A stretch of 11,692 nt of DNA from JBDKGV01 sp039798005 (lineage in GTDB: Bacteria > Fibrobacterota > Fibrobacteria > UBA5070), in the NCBI GenBank assembly GCA_039798005.1, contig JBDKGV010000105.1, positions 1 through 11,692 of the forward strand, written 5' to 3'. Below the pieces are notes generated by a model. It saw only the letters and a program-made list of their open reading frames with translations. It was not told the DNA's origin and did not search any database. A program made the position numbers and the translations under genes. Positions 1 to 6,907 of the stretch are shown one piece after another. Each line of letters opens with the position of its first letter. The first letter of the stretch is position 1.

Positions 1-5
1 ACACC

Positions 6-1253
6 ATGATGACCTCTCCGACTTTGCGCCGAACCTCCCTCCTTGCCGCCTTGCTTGCGGCCAGGGCCATGGCAAGCTACGAAGGCATGGCCACCCACTT
101 CTTGGGAGTCGGATACCCCTACGGGGCTTGCGGCGTGCCGGATGAAGTCGCCGCCAGCGAGGGCGCCATCGACACCCTGACCGGCCAAGCCAATCCGTTC
201 GACTATGTCGCCCTGAACGTCTACGACACTCCCGGCAACTACGGCTCGATGACCCATCCCTTGGTCGGCGCCGATACCGTCAAGATGGGAGTCTACAACA
301 ATGGGCTCAATTGCGGGCGTTGGATCAAGCTCGCCTTGGGAGACACCTGTGACGGGGCCAACGACGGCGCCGCCGGAAAACCCTTCTGCCGGGGCGGTAG
401 CGGTTGGCATCCCAACGCCTACACCGGCGCAGGAATCTACGCGGTGGTCTTTGATCAGTGCACCGACGGAAACGCCTGGTGCCGCGATTCCAAGTACCAT
501 CTCGACTTGCATACCCCGATCCTGGGTCGCCTGCGCAAGAATGGCGCCTTGCTCCCGCCTCTGGCCACTCCGGTCCTGGATCCTTCAGGCAAACCCAAGG
601 CTGATCCCAACAACCCTTGGGCCATCGAATACCAGGTCAGCGGCTTCACCAACCCGAAGGTCGTGTGGGATTTCGTGCCTGCCCCCAACTACCAAGGCGA
701 ACCGCGCTTCCATTTCAGCCAAGGCTCCAAGCTCTACTACATGCGTCTGATGGTCACCCATCTCCCCAACGGCCTGCATGGGGTCGAACAACTTGTGGGG
801 AACCAGTGGAAGAAGGCCACCATGGAAGGCGACGCCGGTCAGCTTTGGATCCTCCCCGACCCCAGTACGACCAAACCTCAGGTCCGTCTGATCGACGCCC
901 AGGACAAACTGGTCATGGATGGACGCACCTGGACCATCGAGTATCCCGCCGCCTGCAACGGTGACTGCAGGACTCCTGCCACGGCGCCTCAGAGCGTCAA
1001 GGGTGAGGGTGGCAGCCTGCCGGTCAAGCGCTCCGCGCTTCGACAAGGCTCCTTGCGATCCCGCGACCGCGGCGTGGAAATCGCCCTTGGGCAAGGCGAG
1101 GGAATGCTTGAGATCCTGGCGGCCAACGGACGGATCCTGTCAAAAACCCCAATCCGGGCCGGACACGCCTTCGCCCCCGCCCCGCGAGGACTTGTGCTGG
1201 TCCGGTGGCGGCTCCCCGGGATTCACGGCACCCAGTCCCTTGTGGTGCCCTGA
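6..1253 (+). CDS. Secreted bacterial expansin-like protein with C-terminal sorting-like module
   Basis: Probable exported wall-loosening or cellulose-binding protein; expansins disrupt polysaccharide packing without hydrolysis. Residues 1-23 form a signal peptide (RR at 8-9, Leu/Ala core, AMA before S24). Residues about 24-170 match the six-stranded double-psi beta-barrel: GMATHF near 27-32, GACG at 40-43, and YHLDLH at 164-169, whose D167 lines up with the required Asp of the ALDLS motif in Bacillus EXLX1. Residues about 240-310 resemble the CBM63-like second domain (SKLYYMRLMV, then VEQLVGNQWKK, then VRLIDAQDK). Eight cysteines after the signal peptide (42, 103, 115, 128, 152, 159, 317, 321) suggest disulfides. 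The last 50 residues (366-415) look like a T9SS-type sorting domain: LEILAANGR, a Pro-Arg-Gly turn, then short strands. The start is ATG 6 (or ATG 9); only five bases precede it, so no ribosome site can be judged. The gene is followed 96 nt later by another exported protein. Domain calls are from motif memory. Confidence 0.82.
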   Translation: MMTSPTLRRTSLLAALLAARAMASYEGMATHFLGVGYPYGACGVPDEVAASEGAIDTLTGQANPFDYVALNVYDTPGNYGSMTHPLVGADTVKMGVYNNGLNCGRWIKLALGDTCDGANDGAAGKPFCRGGSGWHPNAYTGAGIYAVVFDQCTDGNAWCRDSKYHLDLHTPILGRLRKNGALLPPLATPVLDPSGKPKADPNNPWAIEYQVSGFTNPKVVWDFVPAPNYQGEPRFHFSQGSKLYYMRLMVTHLPNGLHGVEQLVGNQWKKATMEGDAGQLWILPDPSTTKPQVRLIDAQDKLVMDGRTWTIEYPAACNGDCRTPATAPQSVKGEGGSLPVKRSALRQGSLRSRDRGVEIALGQGEGMLEILAANGRILSKTPIRAGHAFAPAPRGLVLVRWRLPGIHGTQSLVVP

Positions 1254-1341
1254 AACCACCCGGCTCCGTGCAGGCGCTTGCGAACACTTGTTGGCCGTCG
1301 CCTCAAGAACGCACGGGTCGAAGGGTGATTATTTGGATATC

Positions 1342-1371
1342 CTTGCAGGATGCTTTCGATCATCCTGCAAG
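1342..1371 (+). repeat. Perfect 11-bp inverted repeat enclosing the protease start codon
   Basis: CTTGCAGGATG at 1342-1352 is exactly complementary to CATCCTGCAAG at 1361-1371, with an 8-nt loop (1353-1360). The ATG of the following peptidase gene (1350-1352) forms the inner end of the left arm, and the only purine-rich bases near it (AGG 1347-1349) are in the same arm. In mRNA this would bury the start codon in a stem. Whether it regulates translation, binds a protein as DNA, or is chance is not shown. Confidence 0.6.
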
Positions 1372-3278
1372 CCTTGGCATTGTCCGCCGCCCCGATGCAC
1401 CAAGGACCTCGCATCCTGCACCGGGAATCCGTCCCGTTTCGCATCGCAAGCACCGACACGCTCTCCCTGCACGCTTGGCTGAAGGAGCGCCACTGGACCT
1501 TCCGCTCCCTGGGTTCGGGAATCGTCGAGGTCAAGGTCGCCTCGGACAGCTTGGCCGCCCTTGAGAACGTTCCGGGAATCACCACGATCGAAGCCGCCCC
1601 GAGATACTCCTCCCATGCCTTGGACGAATCGCGCACCCTGATCCGCGCCGCTCCGGTCCATCGGGGCACCGGGCTTTCCAAGCCTCATCACGGCACGAAA
1701 TCCCTGATCGGGATCGTCGATGTCGGCTTCGATCTCGGCCACTACGCCTTCCTTGATTCCACCGGCAATTCCCGCATCGTGCGCGTGTGGGATCACACCG
1801 ACAAGACCGGAAAGCCTCCCGCCGGATTCACCACCGGGAGCCTCTTTTCCGGCGCAGCGATCGCGAACCTTGGCCACACCGCAAGCCAGTCCCACCATGG
1901 CACCCATGTGACCGGACTTGCCGCCGGTCGAGAGTGGAGCCCATCGGGTGGTGAATGGTGGGGCGTCGCGGACGATGCCCGCATCGTCCTGGTCGAATGC
2001 GGCAACGGCTGCAGCGCCATGAACGACGGCATCAAATACATCTACCAGCTGGCCGACAGCCTCAAGCTCCCGGCGGTGGTGAACCTCAGCTGGGGCAACC
2101 TCAACGGCCCGCGCGACGGAAACGGCACCGATTGCGCCTTGATGAAGACCTTGGTCGGACCCGGAAAGCTGGCCGTGGTGTCGGCTGGAAATGCCGGGGG
2201 GCAAGCCGGACATGCGGTTCACACCTTTGCCGGGGACACCGCCCGGCTGGCCTTGCAAGTATCCACGGGTGTCGAAACCTCCGGGCAGGACACGATACGC
2301 AAGGTCTTCTTCAACGAAGTCGAACTGTGGGGGGATTCCGCGCTCACCTACAAGTCCTGGGTCGAGTTCCTGGACACCAACAATACGGTCTTGACCACAT
2401 CCCCCTTGGAGACTTCGGGCAGGACCACTTGGAAGAACATCAGCCTGATCAAGCCCTCAGGCAAGGACACCTTCTGGGTCTCCGGCAACCTGGAACGACG
2501 AGCCGGCAAAGGCGGCACCAAGCTTTCCGTGAGCACCAACCGTCCCGACACCCGCTTGCGAGTCGGGATCACCGCAACCCAAGGAACGGTCCACGGCTGG
2601 ATCTGGGAAAACGGCATGTCCTTCCTCAACCCGCCAAGCGCGGAGTGCCCCAAGTGCATCGCCCCCGACTCCGATCACATGATCTCGGACAAGGCCACCT
2701 GCGCAAGCGTGGTGTCGGTCGGTGCCGTGGACGGGGCGGGCCATGCCACATGGTTCACCTCGAAGGGCCCCGGTCGAGCCACCCGAGTCAAACCCGACCT
2801 GGCAAGCCCGGGATTCAACATCGTGTCCTCGCTCAACTCCAGCGTGAACGACGGCTGGTCCGTGAGCGGCGTTGCGGGCCCGTACACATGGGGCGCGATG
2901 TCGGGAACATCAATGTCGGCCCCCCTTGTGACCGGCGCCTTGGCGCTTCTGCTGGAGGCCAATCCGAAACTCACCCCCGACAGCGCCGTTGCCTTGCTCA
3001 AGAACAAGTCGACCACCTTCGATCCGGCAATCGGATGGGGCACCCTTGATGTGCTGGGAATGTTCGAAGGGTTGGATCCCTCGCCGACCTTGGGTACAAA
3101 ATCCGCGCCCGCGCCCGTTCCTCTTGGCATCCGTCACTGGATCACGCCCGATGGCCGACGCACGGCCATTGCGTCGGGCTCCCGTCCCTTGGATTCCCAC
3201 CCCGGCGGCATCGCCTGGCTCCAGACCTGCACGGACGGCGGATGCTGGAACCAGGGATTCGTGCGCCTCCACAAATAA
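1350..3278 (+). CDS. Secreted S8 family (subtilisin-like, CspA-type) serine peptidase
   Basis: Endopeptidase of the subtilisin family, 642 residues, predicted exported. The catalytic triad is visible: D124 in IGIVDVGFD, H183 in HHGTHVTG, and S521 in GTSMSAP, with oxyanion Asn N281 in SAGNAGG. N281 and S521 lie 240 residues apart against about 66 in subtilisin, so roughly 170 residues of beta-rich sequence (about 290-450) are inserted, as in CspA-like S8 peptidases. Residues 20-85 may be a short propeptide. The N-terminus MLSIILQALALSAAP is hydrophobic but lacks a basic n-region, so the signal peptide is short and unusual; an in-frame TGA at 1326 excludes a longer start. C-terminal residues 593-642 contain DGR and HPGG followed by strand-like sequence and resemble the end of the upstream expansin. 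The start codon is inside an inverted repeat and has no good Shine-Dalgarno. The natural substrate is unknown. Confidence 0.88.
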   Translation: MLSIILQALALSAAPMHQGPRILHRESVPFRIASTDTLSLHAWLKERHWTFRSLGSGIVEVKVASDSLAALENVPGITTIEAAPRYSSHALDESRTLIRAAPVHRGTGLSKPHHGTKSLIGIVDVGFDLGHYAFLDSTGNSRIVRVWDHTDKTGKPPAGFTTGSLFSGAAIANLGHTASQSHHGTHVTGLAAGREWSPSGGEWWGVADDARIVLVECGNGCSAMNDGIKYIYQLADSLKLPAVVNLSWGNLNGPRDGNGTDCALMKTLVGPGKLAVVSAGNAGGQAGHAVHTFAGDTARLALQVSTGVETSGQDTIRKVFFNEVELWGDSALTYKSWVEFLDTNNTVLTTSPLETSGRTTWKNISLIKPSGKDTFWVSGNLERRAGKGGTKLSVSTNRPDTRLRVGITATQGTVHGWIWENGMSFLNPPSAECPKCIAPDSDHMISDKATCASVVSVGAVDGAGHATWFTSKGPGRATRVKPDLASPGFNIVSSLNSSVNDGWSVSGVAGPYTWGAMSGTSMSAPLVTGALALLLEANPKLTPDSAVALLKNKSTTFDPAIGWGTLDVLGMFEGLDPSPTLGTKSAPAPVPLGIRHWITPDGRRTAIASGSRPLDSHPGGIAWLQTCTDGGCWNQGFVRLHK

Positions 3279-3280
3279 AT

Positions 3281-3305
3281 CACCTCGCAGCACTGCGGCG
3301 AGGTG
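3281..3305 (+). terminator. Hairpin after the peptidase gene, possible terminator
   Basis: CACCTCGC (3281-3288) pairs with GCGAGGTG (3298-3305) around a 9-nt loop, starting 3 nt after the peptidase stop. The loop side can also form a CGCAG/CTGCG inner stem. No T-run follows, so it is not a textbook intrinsic terminator. Confidence 0.45.
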
Positions 3306-3324
3306 TGTCATTGGCCGGCAATCG

Positions 3325-3366
3325 CGGGTCTGAAAGCACGAAGCAAGCTTCGGAGTATCAGACCCG
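3325..3366. terminator. Two-tier hairpin in the convergent gap
   Basis: Outer stem CGGGTCTGA (3325-3333) with TCAGACCCG (3358-3366), 9 bp, and inner stem CGAAGC (3339-3344) with GCTTCG (3347-3352), separated by a symmetric 5-nt internal loop on each side. It lies between the ends of two converging genes, so bidirectional termination or transcript-end protection is the simplest reading. Neither side has a T-tract. Confidence 0.45.
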
Positions 3367-3391
3367 AGGAGAACGAGCCCCGGATGGGAGA

Positions 3392-4480
3392 TCAATCCCC
3401 GTCGACGCCCTCCTCGAGAGTTCCGGCCTGAACTTCCGCCAGGAACTTCGCCACCGCATCCAGAACCAAGGTGTTGCCATCCTGGTGATGATTCTTCACG
3501 GCCAAGGCGAAGGCATCCAGATCGAAAAGAAACGCCTTCACGGCATCTGAGGAAAATTTGGGGAAGTTGCGCCCGTAGCCCATGCGCTCGACCTGGGCCG
3601 CATTGACGAACTGCTCGAACTGGCCCGAAAGGGGGAAGGACAGGATCGGCCTGTGCAGGTAGACCGCCTCGCTGATCAAGCTGAAGCCGCCATTGGTCAG
3701 GACCGCCTTGCAACTGGCCAGATCATCGATGAAACCGTCTTCGCTGAACTTCTTGAGCTGGATGTCTCCGTGGTCCTCGTCGCGATTGAATCCGTAGACC
3801 CGGAATTTCTGACCCTTGACCTGCTTGAGCCCGTCGATCAAGTCCGTCTGGGAGGTTGCGGTCTGGTACACCAGAATGTGGTCGCCTTCGCGAGGCACGG
3901 CCGCCAGGATCGCCTCACGCAAGATGGGAGCCACCATCTCGGTGCGCGCCTTGCGAGGTGCCGCCGTGAAGAAGGAGGTCACCAGATACCGGGCGCAGAA
4001 GGGAACCTTGGCCTTGATGATGGCCTTGGCCACCTGATAATTTTCCGTCTCGTCCTCGGGGATGGTGAAATCAAGCTGGCAGCGGTTGATCACCTGCATG
4101 TTGTCGATCGAAAGGATCGGGAGGCTGTGGGCCTTGGCGAAGTAGTAGGTGAAGGATTCGAAGTCGGAAATGACCACTTCGGCCTGAAAGTCGCGGTGCA
4201 CATGCAGGAACTGCTTCACGTTGGTGAGCAGGCTTTCCGGGGCCGTAGTCAAAAGGTGCGAGAACGACTTCCAGCGGTCCACGGTGCCCTTGTCGTACTT
4301 GAGATGGAATCCTTCGATCTTGAAGACGCGACCGGGAAAGGCCTTCTCGAGAAGCTCGGCGGCGCGATCGCTGGTGGCCACGCGCACATCGTGCCCGGCC
4401 TCCAGGAGGTGTGCGATGATCACCTTGCTGCGGGTCGCGTGCCCCATGCCTTCGCTGGGAACGCCGTAGAGAATCTTCAT
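3392..4480 (-). CDS. MJ1255/VC2487-family glycosyltransferase (GT-B fold, MurG-like)
   Basis: Probable nucleotide-sugar-dependent glycosyltransferase, 362 residues. The N-terminal domain opens MKILYGVPSEGMGHATRS; GMGHATR (11-17) is the glycine-rich acceptor/phosphate loop seen in MurG-like GT-B enzymes. The C-terminal domain carries LTNGGFSLISEAVYLHRP (261-278) followed by FPLSGQFEQFVNA (282-294), the donor-binding signature of the GT28-like C-terminal lobe. The overall pattern fits the TIGR00661-type family (from memory). There is no signal peptide, so it should act at the cytoplasmic face of the membrane; acceptor and sugar are unknown. An open frame extends 43 codons upstream, but that part is arginine/cysteine-rich and unlike the family; ATG 4480 is chosen because AAAAGG precedes it by 6 nt and the first beta-strand begins there. 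It is transcribed divergently from dedA, with 153 nt between them, and may serve envelope polysaccharide synthesis. Confidence 0.85.
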   Translation of the reverse strand: MKILYGVPSEGMGHATRSKVIIAHLLEAGHDVRVATSDRAAELLEKAFPGRVFKIEGFHLKYDKGTVDRWKSFSHLLTTAPESLLTNVKQFLHVHRDFQAEVVISDFESFTYYFAKAHSLPILSIDNMQVINRCQLDFTIPEDETENYQVAKAIIKAKVPFCARYLVTSFFTAAPRKARTEMVAPILREAILAAVPREGDHILVYQTATSQTDLIDGLKQVKGQKFRVYGFNRDEDHGDIQLKKFSEDGFIDDLASCKAVLTNGGFSLISEAVYLHRPILSFPLSGQFEQFVNAAQVERMGYGRNFPKFSSDAVKAFLFDLDAFALAVKNHHQDGNTLVLDAVAKFLAEVQAGTLEEGVDGD

Positions 4481-4486
4481 GATCTG

Positions 4487-4492
4487 CCTTTT
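4487..4492 (-). promoter_or_regulatory. Ribosome-binding site deciding the glycosyltransferase start
   Basis: Minus-strand AAAAGG followed by 6 nt and ATG at 4480. It is the clearest Shine-Dalgarno-like site in the window and supports the short start over the 43-codon extension. Confidence 0.55.
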
Positions 4493-4619
4493 GCCTATGG
4501 ATGCGGTGGGTGACTGCCGATGCCGACAAGCTAACCTCTTGCAACAGTTCTGAAACACCCATTCCCGGTTTGCCTCGCATCGCCGATTCCTCCCGGTCCG
4601 AAGGCTCAAGGGGGCGTAC

Positions 4620-4627
4620 TACCTTTA
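4620..4627 (+). promoter_or_regulatory. TAnnTTTG-like promoter element before dedA
   Basis: TACCTTTA matches 7 of 8 positions of the Bacteroidota-type -7 element TAnnTTTG and ends 6 nt before the dedA ATG. If used, transcription would begin at or next to the start codon. No TTG -33 element is seen about 20 nt upstream. A weak 5-bp stem (GGGCG 4612-4616 with CGCCC 4629-4633) encloses it. Confidence 0.3.
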
Positions 4628-4633
4628 GCGCCC

Positions 4634-5275
4634 ATGATCCTCCAGCTCATCGACTTCGTCCTGCACATCAACGTCCATCTTCAGGAGCTGTTCACGCAGC
4701 ACGGCGTTTGGTGGCTCTACGGCATCCTTTTCGTCATCGTGTTCTGCGAGACCGGACTGGTCGTCACCCCGTTCCTGCCGGGAGATTCGCTCTTGTTCGC
4801 AGCCGGGGCGCTGGCCGCCATGGACGGAACCAGCATCAGTGCACCGCTCCTGGTCCTGGTGCTGCTGTCCGCGGCGATCCTGGGAGATGCCACCAACTAC
4901 GCGATCGGCTCACGGTTCGGACACGTCCTGATCCGGCGAGGTGACAGCCGCTTCTTCAAGAAGGCCCATCTGGACAAGGCTCACGCGTTCTACGAGAACT
5001 ACGGCGGCAAGGCCATCATCATCGCGCGCTTCGTCCCGATCGTACGCACCTTCGCCCCCTTCGTGGCCGGAATGTCGAGCATGACCTACAGCAAGTTCGC
5101 GCTCTACAACGTCATCGGAGCCGTCCTGTGGGTCTCGGTCTGCGCCGGTGGAGGCTACCTGTTCGGAAACATCCCCGTGGTCCAGAAGAACTTCTCCTTC
5201 GTGGCCCTGGGCATCATCCTCGTGTCGGTTCTGCCAATCGTCTACGAAGCCATCTCGGCCCGTCGCAAAAAGTGA
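4634..5275 (+). CDS. DedA family membrane protein (VTT/SNARE-associated domain)
   Basis: Integral inner-membrane protein of 213 residues, close to the usual DedA length. Family hallmarks: FCETG (37-41), FLPGDS (47-52), GDATNYAIG (84-92) and ARFVPIVRTFAPFVAG (131-146). E39, D51, R132 and R138 line up with the acidic and arginine residues needed in E. coli YqjA/YghB. Hydrophobic segments lie at about 28-45, 50-62, 70-84, 155-178 and 188-205. Known DedA members support envelope integrity and proton-motive-force homeostasis, and some (UptA) return undecaprenyl phosphate across the membrane. The 4-nt overlap with murJ supports an undecaprenyl-cycle role here, by inference. ATG 4634 has no Shine-Dalgarno. 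The gene could equally be named yqjA- or dedA-like; the exact orthologue is not resolved. Confidence 0.9.
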   Translation: MILQLIDFVLHINVHLQELFTQHGVWWLYGILFVIVFCETGLVVTPFLPGDSLLFAAGALAAMDGTSISAPLLVLVLLSAAILGDATNYAIGSRFGHVLIRRGDSRFFKKAHLDKAHAFYENYGGKAIIIARFVPIVRTFAPFVAGMSSMTYSKFALYNVIGAVLWVSVCAGGGYLFGNIPVVQKNFSFVALGIILVSVLPIVYEAISARRKK

Positions 5276-6819
5276 ACGTCCGCCAGGGCATGGGCTTTGC
5301 CGCCCTGGTGACCATGGTGTCGGTGGTGCTCTCGCGCGTCTTGGGGTTGGTGCGCGAAGGGTTGCTTGCCAGTCGCTTGGGAACTGGCCTTGAAGCCGAT
5401 GCCTACGCGGTGGCGTTCATGCTTCCCGATCTGCTCAACACCTTGCTTGCAAGCGGCATGCTCTCCATCACCTTCCTCCCCTTGTTCCTGAAGGCAAGCC
5501 GCCAGGACGATGCGTCAGCGCAGCGATTCCTCGGAGGAGTCCAGCTCCTGCTGGGAGGGCTTGGCGTCGTCGGGATCGGATTGCTCTGGATCTTTGCCGA
5601 ACCGGCGATGCGCGCCATGCAGCCCTCGCTTGCCGGCACGGTGACCATGGAACGGGCCGTTCACCTCTCGCGCATCCTCCTGCCTGCCCAGATCGCCTTC
5701 TTGCTTGCCGGAGCGTGGAACGGCGCACAGTACGCCCGCAAGCGCTTCCTGTACCCCGCCTTGGCCCCGTTGGCCTACAACGGTGGAATCCTCTTGGGAG
5801 GCTGGCTTCTGGCCCCGTGGATGGGAGCCGAGGGCTTTGCCTGGGGCGCTCTGGCCGGAGCCCTGGGAGGGCATTTGATCCTGCAGGCGGTCGGAGCTTG
5901 GCGCGCCGGAATCCGCCCCCGACTCCCGACCGCCCAGGAATATCCCGGCCTGCAAGCCTTCGTGTGGCGCAGTCTCCCGCTGATGCTGGGCCTGGGCCTT
6001 GGGTTTTTCGCCGAGTTCCTGCTGCGTCGCCTTTCCGCAGGGCTTGGGACCGGATCGGTGGCCGAAGCCAACTACGCCTTCCGCTTGACCATGGTGCTGG
6101 TGGCCTTTTTCGGGCAGGCCGCCGGGGTCGCCTCCTACCCGTACCTCGTGGAGCTGGCCACCTCCGGCAAGACCCGCGAACTCAACGACCTGCTGCTTGG
6201 GTCCCTCTCCCGCCTCGCCGTGTTCCTGCTCCCGGCCTGCGCGATCGCCATGGCCGTGGCTCCGGAGCTTGTGGCCTTTGCCTTCCAGCGCGGGCAGTTT
6301 TCCAGCCACGCCACCCAAACCGTCGCCATGCTCTTCCGGATCCAAGCGCTGTGCGTCCTGCCGTGGTGCGTGCAGATCGTGATGGCCCGCGCCTTCTATG
6401 CGCGCGGCCATTTCTGGTCCACCGCCGCCCTGTGAACCGCCTGTGTGCTTGCGTGCTGGCCAGTATGGGCCTTCCTTGTCGACTCGGTGGGCAAGACCGG
6501 CGCAAGCCTTGGACTGGTCCTCTTGGTGGGCGTCGAAGCCTTGGCCTTCCTTGCCTTTTGGCGGCTGCGCTTTCCCGGCGAGTTCGCGTTGGCAACACTT
6601 CTCCGGCACACCCGTTTGCCGCTTTCGCTTTCGTTGGGTTGTGGCCTGGTTGCGTTCTCCTTCCATTTCCTGCCGCTGCCTTCCTTCGCGCGCCTGGTCC
6701 TGGGTGCAAGTGCGGGAGGGCTCCTTTACCTCGTCGCCGGCTTGAGACTGGGAATGGAAGAGCTTGTTCCGGTGCGTCAACGGCTGCTGCGGTTGACCAG
6801 CCGTTTTTCCCGCTCCTGA
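5272..6819 (+). pseudogene. murJ: murJ (lipid II flippase) interrupted by an in-frame TGA
   Basis: MOP-superfamily flippase that moves lipid II to the periplasm. Reading from GTG 5272, which overlaps the dedA stop as GTGA, gives 387 residues up to TGA 6433-6435. The same frame then continues 127 codons to TGA 6817-6819. Joined length is 515 positions, the normal MurJ size (E. coli 511), and both sides of the stop are hydrophobic helices in the expected place (MARAFYARGHFWSTAAL, stop, TACVLACWPVWAF). R22, R28, D43 and R271 align with E. coli R18, R24, D39 and R270, but the E. coli R52 region is LLNTLLASG here, as in other FCB/delta-type MurJs. The break is a single nonsense codon with no frame change, e.g. 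from TGG or CGA. If real, the 387-residue product lacks the last about four helices. GTG 6445 is the only nearby restart. Alternatives: base error, strain polymorphism or readthrough. An upstream ATG at 5128 in this frame lies inside dedA and is not used. Confidence 0.85.
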
Positions 6820-6848
6820 CCATTCCCTGAAGAACCGACGGGGCCCCC

Positions 6849-6868
6849 GGGAATCGCGTGCGATTCTC
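6849..6868 (+). terminator. Hairpin between murJ and ddl
   Basis: GAATCGC (6851-6857) pairs perfectly with GCGATTC (6860-6866), extended by a G-T and a G-C pair at 6849-6850/6867-6868. It begins 30 nt after the end of the murJ frame. A C-rich stretch rather than a T-run follows, so termination is only probable. The adjoining GGGGCCCC and CCCGGG palindromes (6840-6851) could shift the fold. Confidence 0.4.
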
Positions 6869-6892
6869 TCCCGCCCCCGCCCTTGGATTCTC

Positions 6893-6900
6893 TAGTTTTC
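6893..6900 (+). promoter_or_regulatory. TAnnTTTG-like promoter element before ddl
   Basis: TAGTTTTC matches 7 of 8 positions of TAnnTTTG and ends 7 nt before ATG 6908. It would produce a leaderless or nearly leaderless ddl transcript, which fits the absence of any Shine-Dalgarno there. No correctly spaced -33 TTG is visible. Confidence 0.3.
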
Positions 6901-6907
6901 ATCGCCT

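Noticed and set aside
1329..2258. 309-codon minus-strand frame opposite the S8 peptidase
   Set aside because: It covers the catalytic Asp and His region of a well-supported peptidase and has no recognisable motif.
3653..4513. 286-codon plus-strand frame opposite the glycosyltransferase
   Set aside because: Shadow frame with repetitive Leu/Val/Asp composition; the minus strand has family motifs and a ribosome site.
4481..4609. 43-codon N-terminal extension of the glycosyltransferase
   Set aside because: Arg/Cys-rich and not family-like; the internal ATG has AAAAGG at good spacing and starts at the first beta-strand.
4481..4633. Classical sigma-70 promoters in the divergent glycosyltransferase/dedA gap
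   Set aside because: TTGCAA at 4539-4544 has no matching -10 at 16-18 nt; only the TAnnTTTG-like box before dedA was kept, at low confidence.
6433..6435. TGA read as selenocysteine or a genome-wide sense codon
   Set aside because: MurJ has no known selenocysteine form and I saw no obvious SECIS-like hairpin just downstream; several neighbouring genes end at TGA.
5515..6780. 421-codon minus-strand frame opposite murJ
   Set aside because: Low-complexity Gln/Gly/Lys-rich shadow of a hydrophobic coding strand.
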